Assembly (NCBI GenBank): GCA_963682025.1
Contig: OY821518.1
Location: forward strand, 221,388,868-221,452,867
Origin: Cordilura impudica
Taxonomy: Eukaryota > Arthropoda > Insecta > Diptera > Scathophagidae
Direction of reading: 5' to 3'
Length of the DNA stretch: 64,000 bases
In this document: in pieces, positions 46,408-56,568 of the stretch
How positions within the stretch are numbered: the first letter of the stretch is position 1
Layout of the letters: each line of letters begins with the position of its first letter
Notes under the pieces: generated by a model
Database searches by the model: none
The model's input: the letters and a program-made list of their open reading frames with translations, nothing else
What the model was told of the DNA's origin: nothing
Made by a program: the position numbers and the translations under genes

Positions 46408-46722
46408 TCATAATGGATAAATTTTTTTTTTTTTTTTTTTAACGTTTATTTAATTCAAATTCATAATCTTAAACTATAAATAAACAAATAGTAGGAATAT
46501 AAATTATTATACACAGTCCCATATTCGAGCTCTCTAGTATACTAAATATTAATAAACATTTTGTTTTTTGAAAATAAATAACACAATTTAAATGTGTATA
46601 TAGTATTTGTGTGAAATTTTTATATAAATTACTTAATGTAAGGAAAAAATACCAAAAATCATTACTTTTATATTTAAAAAAGATAAAAGCTATTGTCAAA
46701 GGATAAAAAAAAGAAGTGGAAG

Positions 46723-49700
46723 CTATTCATTGAGCCACCAATATTTTTTAATATTTATGTTCGGTATCATATTTTTATCATCTAGGTAAACGCTAGTATC
46801 AAATCTACGATTTTCAATAGTTAGTTTATTAGAATGAATTGCTTTAACATTGGCTCGCCTATAAATGTGAAAAATTATAGGTATGCCAAGTTCGTTCTGG
46901 ATGTAACCTTTCCTATCTAGATATACGAACGCTTCTGGTGGTATATAACCATTTTCTAATGTATTAAAAATATATTCTTCACTTTCATAATATGGAGCAT
47001 TAATTAAATTATTAACTTTGCATTCACAGCTTTTAATAATGTGATTTCTGATCAAATGAATCATAAAATTATCGATTCTACTTATCTTCGCTGTCTTGTA
47101 CAGTATTTTATTTGATATATATTTCTTAAAATCACTATTGGGGTCTTTATACAGTGATGTACACGCTCTTAAGCATTTCCTTTCAAATACTCTTATTTTC
47201 TCCATATAAGATGGTGCAATATTGAACCAAATTTCGCAACCATATGTTAAGATAGGCCTTATTAAAGATTTGTACAACATGACTTTAACTTCGTGATTAA
47301 TATATCGTGAAAAAAATAGTTTTTTGTACATGAAAAATGCATTTCTTGCTTTTATTAGCTGTAAATTAATATGGTTATTAAAGTACAAAAATTTATCTAG
47401 AAATATGCCAAGATATTTAACCACATCTTTATTTGGAATATCAATATGACTATTAGATTTTATACCAAAATTTTTCCAATTTTTTTTAATATTATAATTA
47501 CATTTTCCTACTGGGGGACGAAACAATATAGTTTCGCATTTATTAATATTAATTTTCATTTTCCAATCAGCTGCATAGGTTTCTACTAAGTTAAAATGAT
47601 TTTGTAATTTATCGTTAATTTTTTCAATTTTGTTATCGGAGTGATAAATAATAATGTCATCAGCGAAACCAATTATATTATCTATTTTATTAAGGAGGTC
47701 ATAGATGAACAAATTAAATAAGATTGGTGAGTTAACAGTTCCTTGTTGTAAGCCATTAACTATAACAAAATTTTTAGAACTTATTTGTTTATTATTACTG
47801 ACAAAAAAGGATTTGTTGTTTAACATATTATATATAAGTATTATTAAGTATTGCGGAAATTTATATTTCCAAAGTTTATATATTAATCCAGGAATCCAGA
47901 TACTATCGAATGCTTTTTCGAAATCTATGAGACACGCGCCCGTACAAAAAGATTTATTCATATTCCAATTTATATTTGAGATAAGTAAATGTATTGCATG
48001 GATTGTTGAATGTTTATATTTAAATCCGAATTGATTGTCATTTATTAAATTTTTATTTTCACAGAATTTTAATATATTTTTGTTAATGCATATTTCATAA
48101 ACTTTACTTATGTTTGGTAATAAACTTATTGCACGAAGGTTCTTCGGGTTGGAAGTATCTTTATCTTTCTTTGGTAAAACCACAACTTTAGCTTCTTTCC
48201 ATGCACGAGGGAAGTATGAATTATTAAGCATATTGTTGAACAGAGTACAATACTCAAGAATTATAACCTCTGGAATGTTTCTTAAAATAATATTGGGGAT
48301 GTTATCCATACCAAATGACATTTTCTTTCTTAAATTATTGAAAATATAAAAAATTAATTCTTTTGTTACAAAATAATCATTCTCGAGAGTATCGTTTAGT
48401 TCGTTGGCCTTTTTATTTGCATTAAATGTTACTAAAGTTGTTTGGTTTCTTTCATATTCAGACTTCGTTTCTAAAAATGTAGAGAAATAGTTATTAACCT
48501 CGATATGTATTCTATTATCAGGATCAATTTCTTTGAAAGAGTGAATCGATTCTAAAAAGGACCCTATTGTATTAAGAATTTGATCTTGGTCTTTTATAAT
48601 GAAGTTATTGTTATCACTCTCTATTTCTAATTCACCGGGATTAATTCCTGCATTTCTAAGCAAAGTTTCTTCTTGTTGTGGAATTTTTATCATGTTAATA
48701 CACAACGGTTGTGACATTTTAAACTGTTTTTTGACTTCACTAAACATATTTGAGGCATCTTTCTGATTAATGCTTCCAAGTTTTTCCTTAAAATGTGTGT
48801 TAACTGCTAGAACAAAATTATCATTTATAAGTTTTTTTATGAGTTTTAATTTGTTTTTCTGAAAATTAAAATCAGCTGGGGTCAATAAATGTTCCAATCT
48901 ATTGTGTTTTTTGATAATTGTTAGGGTTTTACTTTTTTCTAATTGCAATTTTTTAATAATTGCGTTGGCAAATTTTTCAACCGAATTTTCGCTTTTAAAT
49001 TTTGGGACAGACTTTTCTATTGAACTAGTTATAAGTTTATTTAATCTACCCAAATAGAAATCTATTTCCGAATTAGTTAAATTCCTATTATTTGGTATTG
49101 TTTCATTACTATTTAACTCATTTAAAATATTGTTTTTGAATTTGTTCCAATTGGTTTTTTTATAATTGAATTTTAAGTCAGTTAACTCTTTAAAAAAAGC
49201 AAGTGCATAATCGTTTTCATCATTTAAAATATGGATTTGTAAAGCGTTGTGATCACTATCATAATCCAGGGTTCGGAGACAATTTAATGCATTGACCTCT
49301 TTTTGTATAGCTAGACGAGAGTCAGCTATACATATATCTATGTATGACCCACAACGAGGATAAGAAGGTGTGACAGAAGCATATAAGCTGCATCTGAACA
49401 TAATTTCATGAGATGACAACCATTCTTTTAGCATATTCCCTTTCGTATTGTGTGAGGCATTCCCCCAATCCATATGCTTACAATTTAGGTCTCCTGCTAG
49501 TATGTAATAATGGTTAGGATTATCCAAATTTAAAGTTTGAAAAAGTTGTAGCAATTCAGTTTTAAAATTACTGTTGTTATTACCTGAGGGATAATAAGAT
49601 GATATTATGAACAAAAATTTATTGGCTAACAATGGTATTTTTACTATACATGTTTCTAAATATTTGAATGTATTAATAGTTTTATTAGTATAATTATTAT

Positions 49701-49950
49701 ATTTTATACCATTTTTTATTAAAATAGCTGTTCCACCTCCTCTTTTAGCGTCCGTTCTATCCTTACGTACTAGGCAATAATCTTTAAAGGTAACTTTATG
49801 TCTTTCGTTCAGTTTTGTCTCATTTAATAGCAACAAGCCCGGATTATATTTATTTATAAAATTACATAAATTGTATCTCTTACTTAAACTTATAAGGGAA
49901 TTTCCGTTAATTGCAATTATGTTAATACTTTTTCTAATTACTTCAGCCAT
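46723..49950 (-). CDS. LINE ORF2: endonuclease-reverse transcriptase
   Basis: An intact 1075-residue protein. N-terminal APE-type endonuclease (1 to about 240): N15, E44 in LLNETKL, GDLN at 153-156, YIDICIAD around 205, SDH at 232-234. Reverse transcriptase (about 540-830): KEAKVVVLPKK, LRAISLLP, FGFKYKHST, LIDFEKAFD (Asp 676), GLQQGTVNSP and GFADD (Asp 764/765). The C-terminal ERKCLRACTSLY block is typical of Jockey-clade proteins. It nicks target DNA and primes cDNA synthesis on its own RNA. The ATG lies nine bases after the ORF1 stop, so termination-reinitiation is plausible. No catalytic residue is missing. Confidence 0.95.
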   Translation of the reverse strand: MAEVIRKSINIIAINGNSLISLSKRYNLCNFINKYNPGLLLLNETKLNERHKVTFKDYCLVRKDRTDAKRGGGTAILIKNGIKYNNYTNKTINTFKYLETCIVKIPLLANKFLFIISSYYPSGNNNSNFKTELLQLFQTLNLDNPNHYYILAGDLNCKHMDWGNASHNTKGNMLKEWLSSHEIMFRCSLYASVTPSYPRCGSYIDICIADSRLAIQKEVNALNCLRTLDYDSDHNALQIHILNDENDYALAFFKELTDLKFNYKKTNWNKFKNNILNELNSNETIPNNRNLTNSEIDFYLGRLNKLITSSIEKSVPKFKSENSVEKFANAIIKKLQLEKSKTLTIIKKHNRLEHLLTPADFNFQKNKLKLIKKLINDNFVLAVNTHFKEKLGSINQKDASNMFSEVKKQFKMSQPLCINMIKIPQQEETLLRNAGINPGELEIESDNNNFIIKDQDQILNTIGSFLESIHSFKEIDPDNRIHIEVNNYFSTFLETKSEYERNQTTLVTFNANKKANELNDTLENDYFVTKELIFYIFNNLRKKMSFGMDNIPNIILRNIPEVIILEYCTLFNNMLNNSYFPRAWKEAKVVVLPKKDKDTSNPKNLRAISLLPNISKVYEICINKNILKFCENKNLINDNQFGFKYKHSTIHAIHLLISNINWNMNKSFCTGACLIDFEKAFDSIWIPGLIYKLWKYKFPQYLIILIYNMLNNKSFFVSNNKQISSKNFVIVNGLQQGTVNSPILFNLFIYDLLNKIDNIIGFADDIIIYHSDNKIEKINDKLQNHFNLVETYAADWKMKININKCETILFRPPVGKCNYNIKKNWKNFGIKSNSHIDIPNKDVVKYLGIFLDKFLYFNNHINLQLIKARNAFFMYKKLFFSRYINHEVKVMLYKSLIRPILTYGCEIWFNIAPSYMEKIRVFERKCLRACTSLYKDPNSDFKKYISNKILYKTAKISRIDNFMIHLIRNHIIKSCECKVNNLINAPYYESEEYIFNTLENGYIPPEAFVYLDRKGYIQNELGIPIIFHIYRRANVKAIHSNKLTIENRRFDTSVYLDDKNMIPNINIKKYWWLNE

Positions 49951-49959
49951 TGCAACAGT

Positions 49960-51250
49960 TTAAACTTCTAACATCGAATAAATAGTATCTATTCTAGATG
50001 TTTGAATTTGTAAATGTTTATGTAAATTAATTATTTGGTTTGATAAATTTTGCATGGAGTTGTTTAGTTGTTCTAATGCAATTTGAATTGGATTGGTATT
50101 ATTTAAATTCTGGGTATTGTTATTTTTCAATGTATTAGCATAACTAATATTTGGGTTTACATCGAATGTTGGGTTGATTGTTCTCCTTTGAGCCAAATTT
50201 TGTTTTTTTGCACGAAGCTTCTGTTGTAGTTCCTTATATTTTTCACATCCCTTGTAAGATGCTGGATGGCCGTATTTCTTGCAAAGTACACAAAATAGCT
50301 TTTCTCTTTCATTTTCAGGAACAGCATCCTGAACACATTTTCCAATTTCATGAATTTTTTCACATTTTACACATCTAGATGGTAAAAAACAATTCGATGC
50401 GCTATGAAAGAAGCCTTGACAGTTCCTGCATTGTGTAATTTCAGGTTTTCTCAAAGCTTCCCATTTAATACAGCGATAAAGAAGTCCTTTAATTGATTTA
50501 AGTTCGTTTATTTTACTTTCTCCAGTTATTTGAACCAAATATATTGGCAGGTCATATTTACTGTTTTCAGCTTTCTTTGTTTTGAATTGACTTACTTTAA
50601 TAAATTTCAAATTTTGGTTTTGGAATTTACATAGTTCCTCATAAATCTCGATAGGGTCAATATTTGCACTCAGGCCTTTTAATAAATAAGTTTTTGTTTT
50701 AGTGACTTTTGGAGTGTAAGTAAAAAATTTTACATTTGTTTTTTGAAGGTATGCTTTAACTCTATTGTAGTCATTTATAGAGGTCATAAACAATGAAATT
50801 TTTTTGTTATTGAATTCTTTTATTTTAAATTCATTAATTTTTAACCCTTTTTTTATAAAATTAATTAGTTCATTTGGTTCAACACCAAAAATATTAAAAG
50901 GTGGTATTTTTTTTGTTTTTATTTTGATTATTATTTGTATCGTTTTCACTATTTATATTATTCTCTTTATTTGTAGAGTTATTTGTTGTAACGTTTTTAT
51001 AAGTTGTTGGATTTTCTGTATTTTGTACATGCTTTACAAAATGCTCTAAACATTCTTGATTGCATTCTTTGTCATTATCAAGAATTGCATAGTAATTGTT
51101 TTTTTGTTGTTTAGACATTGTATTACTTTGTGTTTGGTTGTTATTTTTTCTTTTTCTAACATTCACTATATATTCATCATTATGTGTTGATGCGTTATTT
51201 TGATTGTTTTTGTCATTATTGATTATTGATTTTTGAGCATGTTCGCTCAT
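49960..51250 (-). pseudogene. LINE ORF1: Gag-like zinc-knuckle protein with one frameshift
   Basis: Two frames together encode about 430 residues: 51250 to about 50905 (Asn/Lys-rich N-terminus) and about 50910 to 49960. The second part has FNIFGVEPNEL..FIKKGLKINEFKI, a PRE_C2HC-like region, and three Cys/His knuckles: CRNCQGFFHSASNC, CVKCEKIHEIGKC and CVLCKKYGHPASYKGC. A heptad-like C-terminus follows. The shift falls in a run of eight As; the paralogous fragment at 10.06 kb has seven As and reads straight through KNKKIPP, so one extra A is the likely lesion (or a sequencing error). It binds LINE RNA. Confidence 0.85.
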
Positions 51251-51442
51251 TTATGTTTAAAGTTTTTTTTTTTTTTTTGTTTTTTTTATATGAGTCTATT
51301 TCTCTTGTTATAATATTTTTTTATTTTTTTTTGTATTTTTTTTGTTTGAATATTACAGCAAAGTAATAAGATTATGTGTTAAACAATAAGTACACATCGA
51401 ATAAACGATTGCAAAAAGGAAAAAATCACCGATCTCCGCTAA

Positions 51443-51448
51443 ACGTCC
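51443..51448 (-). promoter_or_regulatory. DPE-like element of the LINE internal promoter
   Basis: If +1 is the base adjacent to the target duplication (51477), GGACGT on the minus strand falls at +30 to +35. This is close to the +28 to +33 position of the downstream promoter element known from Jockey-type and other TATA-less LINE promoters. Confidence 0.55.
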
Positions 51449-51781
51449 GTTTATCATGAAGGTCACGATCGAACTCCTCATAATGGATAAATGTCGTGTA
51501 ATTCTTTTATACCACCTTCTGCGCATATGTTTCTTCGCTGCTGCATTGAGATTATTGAAGCTTCTTTAACCAGGTGTCTTTAAAAACATGCATGGCCGTT
51601 CTTAAATTATGTTGTTCTAAAGCTGCGAAATTTCTTTATTATAGAAATGATTGGGAAACCGTATATTATATCATGTTCCACATATGGATTTACATATTGG
51701 GGTGAGCTGTTCTCGGTATTTCGGGATGAAGACAAATGCTAAAATAAAGAATTGCGAGCGTTACTTAATGGCGGTATGGCT

Positions 51782-52435
51782 TTAAATTTTATGTAAGGTA
51801 ATTTTTTGTTTCTTTAATAGCTTTACAATGCCATTTGTGTGACCCGTACTTACACTTGTTGTATCACAAATGATAATTTTTATGGATTTCCATAAATCAC
51901 ACCTGTGAAATATTTCTCTAATTCCATTAAATATTGTGATGGCTTTTCCTTTTTTCAAGACAAGCATTGATAAATTAATATACTTATATGAATTTTTTAA
52001 AGCTATTACCTGGAGTTCTTTAATTTTTTGAAGTCGAAATATAAGCACTACTTTTCATTTTTCAAAGTTTCATTTCACATTTCTTCTTTAGGGGCGGCCG
52101 ACCTGATTACAGCTTTATAAATAGCTGGCTGTGAGGGAGTTGCAATTTGAATACCAGACCCTTACAAATGCAACCTTACAAATGCAACGATGGATTTATT
52201 AACGATTTATTTAATTTTATCCTTTCCTTGGGCTTCTAGTTATATTCGTCGGATAAGTATTGGTTTCCAGACTCGTAATTTGACACTGAATTTTCGCCAG
52301 ACATAATTTTTTTCAAGCTATTTAATTCGGACTGAATATCTGTATTTTCATTAGAAATATTGAAAATATTTTCACGTTCAGTTTTAAAACCTTTACGATA
52401 TATTCGAATTAATTTTTCCACTTTTCTATTTACTG
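51782..52435 (-). pseudogene. Fragment of an unclassified transposase-like protein
   Basis: The best frame (52048-51782) contains YINLSMLVLKKGKAITIFNGI..LWKSIKIIICDTTSVSTGHTNGIVKLLKK. The ICDTTSV-TG-NG-V--L motif is one I associate with a widespread arthropod transposon-derived protein, but I cannot name the superfamily. Upstream frames are broken. Its nearest neighbour is the 5' end of the LINE. Confidence 0.45.
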
Positions 52436-53991
52436 ATTAAATTTAATATTCACGTACTTTCATCTTATTTCACATACCATAAAGTTCACTTGAGATAATT
52501 ATCATTTTTTGGATTGGAATTTTGTTCAATTGATGTAAAGTAATGACGATATCTGGAATGTTTTTCCACATTGTTGTGCTATCTTTAATTTTGGTCAAAG
52601 CCGTTGTCCACATTTTATCATTTTTCAAAACACTAAATCGGTTTCTTTTAAAACCCTTTATTTTAAAGTATTGAATACAAACCCGGAATATTTAAAACAC
52701 AACTTAAGTAATTTTTTAAGTTCTTTATTGTTTAAAAGTAAAGCTCTGATTAATTGAAAAATTAAAAAAAACATGAAAATTAGAACTAATTTGGATAACG
52801 ACATAAAGCTCTTAGAACTAGTTTTATTGTTATTGTGATATTTAAAGTAATGTAGGTTAAGAAAGTATATAATGAAAGAATAGAATATGGGGTAGAGTAA
52901 AAAGTATATTCGTAACTCTATTACATAAAAATAATTTATATTAATAATATAAAATAAATTATATTCTTTGTAAATTACAAACGAAATTACATAACATTAC
53001 ATTGATAGATAAAAAGTTAAAAATTTTCTCCAAATTTTATTACTTTTTTATATTTTTTATATTACAACAGTGGATTTTTTCCCTTTAACGCAAATTTTGA
53101 ATACTGGTGTTTTTTGGATAAATGAATAAAAACAAAATAAAATTATTACTAACAGACCGTCACTTACTGAGAAGTACATCAAAATTGGGGCAAATTTTTT
53201 GTACCAATGAATTATACTTATTGAGCACCAAAAGTTTTAAAATGCTCAATCGCTAATATCGTTAATAAATAGGGATTATAATTCCTTTTATGGCAATTTA
53301 CTTCACATTGATGCTCAATCAAGGTCTTTTATAATTAGAAATGTTAAATAGTATTTATAAAGTACTTGAAATATGTGGGACCCAAGATATGTATATGTAA
53401 ATATGAACGAGGAAATTAGCTTAAAAAACTCTCACGCTTTACTTTATTAATATGGAGTCTTAAAAAACAAATATTCTGAGTATTTAAAATAAACTACTGG
53501 AGTTGGAAAACTATTTGCCACTGAATTTAACCCGAACAAATATTTTATTTGAAACTTAAACTTAAAATCTTTCCAAAAGCAACATTAATATGTGTAATTA
53601 CCAAAAGTTATTTATTAGAATTCCCAATAAAACAATGTTTGACTCTCCTTTAAAGATTTCTTTTTTGAGAGTACCTTCAGAGAACCCTCGGCAGGCTCTA
53701 TTGGGGCAGTTTAAGATTTCATTATTCGTATATCAATAATTAAAAGAAATCGTAAATTAATTCAGTTTCTTATTTCTTTAAAACCTAAGCAAAAGCCAAA
53801 ATTATTTAACATTGAAAAAATTTTGAATATATTATTTATATTTTTATTACTGTTCAGTCATTTCATGGATTTTTTTTTGCATTTTATTATTTTATTATTA
53901 TTTTTTCATCATTTTATATTTTTCGTCATTTTATATTTTTATATTCTAATATATTTGAATTTTATGAATTAACTCTTTAAGTATTAGTATT
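52436..53991. other. AT-rich intergenic DNA, nothing recognised
   Basis: No frame, terminal repeat or tandem repeat that I can support. Confidence 0.4.
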
Positions 53992-54793
53992 TATACCCTA
54001 TACCACTATGTGGTTTGGGTATAATGACTTTGTGCTGCTGTTTGTAACAACCAAAAATATTTGACCTACACCCATCTTTAATTATACCGATCGAATCAGA
54101 ATCACTATCTGATTCGATTTAACGATGTCCGTCCGTCCGTCCGTCCGTCTGTGTTGTCATGTAAAGCTTGTAATCAAACTGCAGGTCGCAAATATGATTA
54201 TGTTTTGATGAAATTTGGTATTTGATCCTTTATCGACCATGGGATGAACGCTATTGAAATTGGTGGGAATCGGTCCATGTTCCGACCTAGCCCCCATACA
54301 AATGACCCCTATGAAATCAACATATATTGCCATAAGATCCAAATTATCATACAAATCTTAGTCAAATTGGGCTTGTATGTATATATTATATCCTTTAATC
54401 ATTAGTCCAAAAATGATCCCTATTGGACAACTCTTAGTCATAGGCCCCATATAGAGCTTCTTCCCGATCTTCACTTAAATCTATCAAAAAACAAAAATAT
54501 TGCACTGATTCTTCTCAAATTTTGTTTCTATATATTTTTGCAAAATACAAGAGACTTTACCAAACATGGTCGGGATCGGTCCATTTTTGGGCCTAGTCCC
54601 CATATAGATATAACATCCGATATGAACTTTTTCATATCTGTAGCCGAAAAAATTAATAAAAAATCCCACTCAAACTTGGTTTATGCTTATTTTCTATATC
54701 CAGTTAGTTGGGCCTGAGAGATAGGGTCTCTAAACGCATGGTATAGGGTATCATATAGTCTGTCTGGACCGACTATAATTTTCTTACTTGTTT
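53992..54793 (+). mobile_element. DINE-1-like element, full structure
   Basis: Start TATACCCTATACCACTATGTGG, short GTCC run at 54127-54146, hairpin AGTCTGTCTGGACCGACT (one mismatch) and TTTTCTTACTTGTTT end. Confidence 0.88.
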
Positions 54794-56440
54794 TATTTAA
54801 GTTGTCGGCTATAATAAGTTTTAGTATTGAATAGTCATCACTACATGTCAAAACGCTTAGGAAATTTGAATTGTTAGCTTTAAGGATCCATTTTGAATTT
54901 TTAATAAAATCATTCTCGTATTGAAATCTAAGCAAACCGGTCGTGTACCTTTTCATATATTTAAAAATAGTCCGCCATATTAACTACATACAATTAAAAA
55001 AATTAAAATTAATTTAAAATAATAGTGGTTTCAAATATTAATTTAGCAACATTTTCTTAAAAAAGCTTAAGGAAAAACAATTACTATTTCCCTTTACTTA
55101 TTGTGAAAAAATTAATTAAATGCAATTTTCTGTTGGCGTAGTATTTTATTACACATTTTTGTTTTTTTTTTTTTTTTTTTTTGGGTAAGGTTGAAAATCC
55201 TAAGACAGGTTAAAAACTTTCTTAATTTTTATTGTTATGTACAAAGAAATTATTTTAAATACATATAATAATCTGCTCAAAAAATTAAAGCAATTCTCAT
55301 TTTATAGGAATTATGTTTATAAATTAAGTAAAGAAGTAAGTCTGAAATATTTAAGGAACACAAAAAAAATAGTTTTATTATTTTAAATAGTTTTAGTTAT
55401 AAATATTTCCAACAATATACTTATTTGTAATTATTTAAAAACTTTCTTGTCTTTGTTTTAAATTTAATTATTCTCCAACTGTTATTGCCAGCATGTATTG
55501 CATATATTTTTATATTTTGCACATATACTGTAGCAAAATTTATGCTGGCAAATACAGCGCGAAATAAAACGTATTGTTACTTTCTCTTTAACGTTAAATA
55601 AGTCTATAAAAAAAATAAAAAAAAAAACAACATTACACTTCGTATGCCTAATATAATTCAATTAAAATTAAAACGTTGTTTATATTTCATTCATTTTGTT
55701 TCTCGGTACTGGGTTGCAATAAGTTTTTGTACATGTTAAATTAATTTTTATGCTAGAACGTCTGCTGGGATTTCCCATGCATATTTGACTCATTTAAAAT
55801 ACATTTAAAACGTTTTGCATTTACTCATAGTGTGGTAGGCAATCTTTATGTATGTATACTTAATATGTATGTATAGGGTTAATGAAATAACTCATACGCA
55901 TGCAGTGTACTAATATATATGGAGAATTTTAGTTTTCGGGACTTTAGAAAATAGTTTTATTGCTATGATTGAATTCATAGAAAATTTTATATGTTAAAAG
56001 TTATCAAAATGTTTTTTCGAAATTCTTATTAATATAAAGTTATTGAAAAAAAAAATGTCCACTTATACACACATATACATATATTAGTTTGCAAAATTAT
56101 CTACTCTCTGCCCCAATGGAGCCTTTACTTATTAAAACATTATCTGTCCAGCAACAAATTGATTAAGGTTAGTCGCTTTCTAACTAAGCCATTTCTTCAC
56201 ATTTCGTAAAAATTTTTTCATCTTTTGCTATGTTTAAAACCAACATTTCCTCTAATGAGCACTTATGTTACCTAAAGGACACTGTTCAGGACACTATTGC
56301 ATATTTAATTTCTAATTTTAAGATAAAATATAAAAATCTTCTTTTATCTTCTCCGGTTCTTTGAAGCACCAAAAAAATTAAATGAAATTTGGGTAAAAAA
56401 TATTTTACTAAAAGTATTTATTACATTGTAATGTTTTTAT
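54794..56440. other. AT-rich intergenic DNA, nothing recognised
   Basis: Contains a poly-T run near 55160-55181 and long A/T tracts. No conserved frame. Confidence 0.4.
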
Positions 56441-56568
56441 TTTTATTTGTATGTTATTTTTTTATTTTATTTATTTATTAAGTCTATGGTAAAACCTTAC
56501 AGACTGCTAAGTATAATACAGGAAAAAAAAATATAATATATACATATCCTTAAATCAAAAAATTGAGA

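Larger units (their letters stand above)
46423..51477 (-). mobile_element. Full-length Jockey-type LINE retrotransposon
   Basis: The 5.05-kb element is bounded by a 15-bp target duplication, TCATAATGGATAAAT, at 46408-46422 and 51478-51492. The poly(A) (poly-T on the plus strand, about 19 bases) is at the left, so transcription runs leftward. It has a 5' leader of about 230 bp, ORF1 (Gag-like) and ORF2 (endonuclease plus reverse transcriptase). The intact duplication and intact ORF2 point to a young insertion. ORF1 has a one-base insertion in an A-run. Confidence 0.95.
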
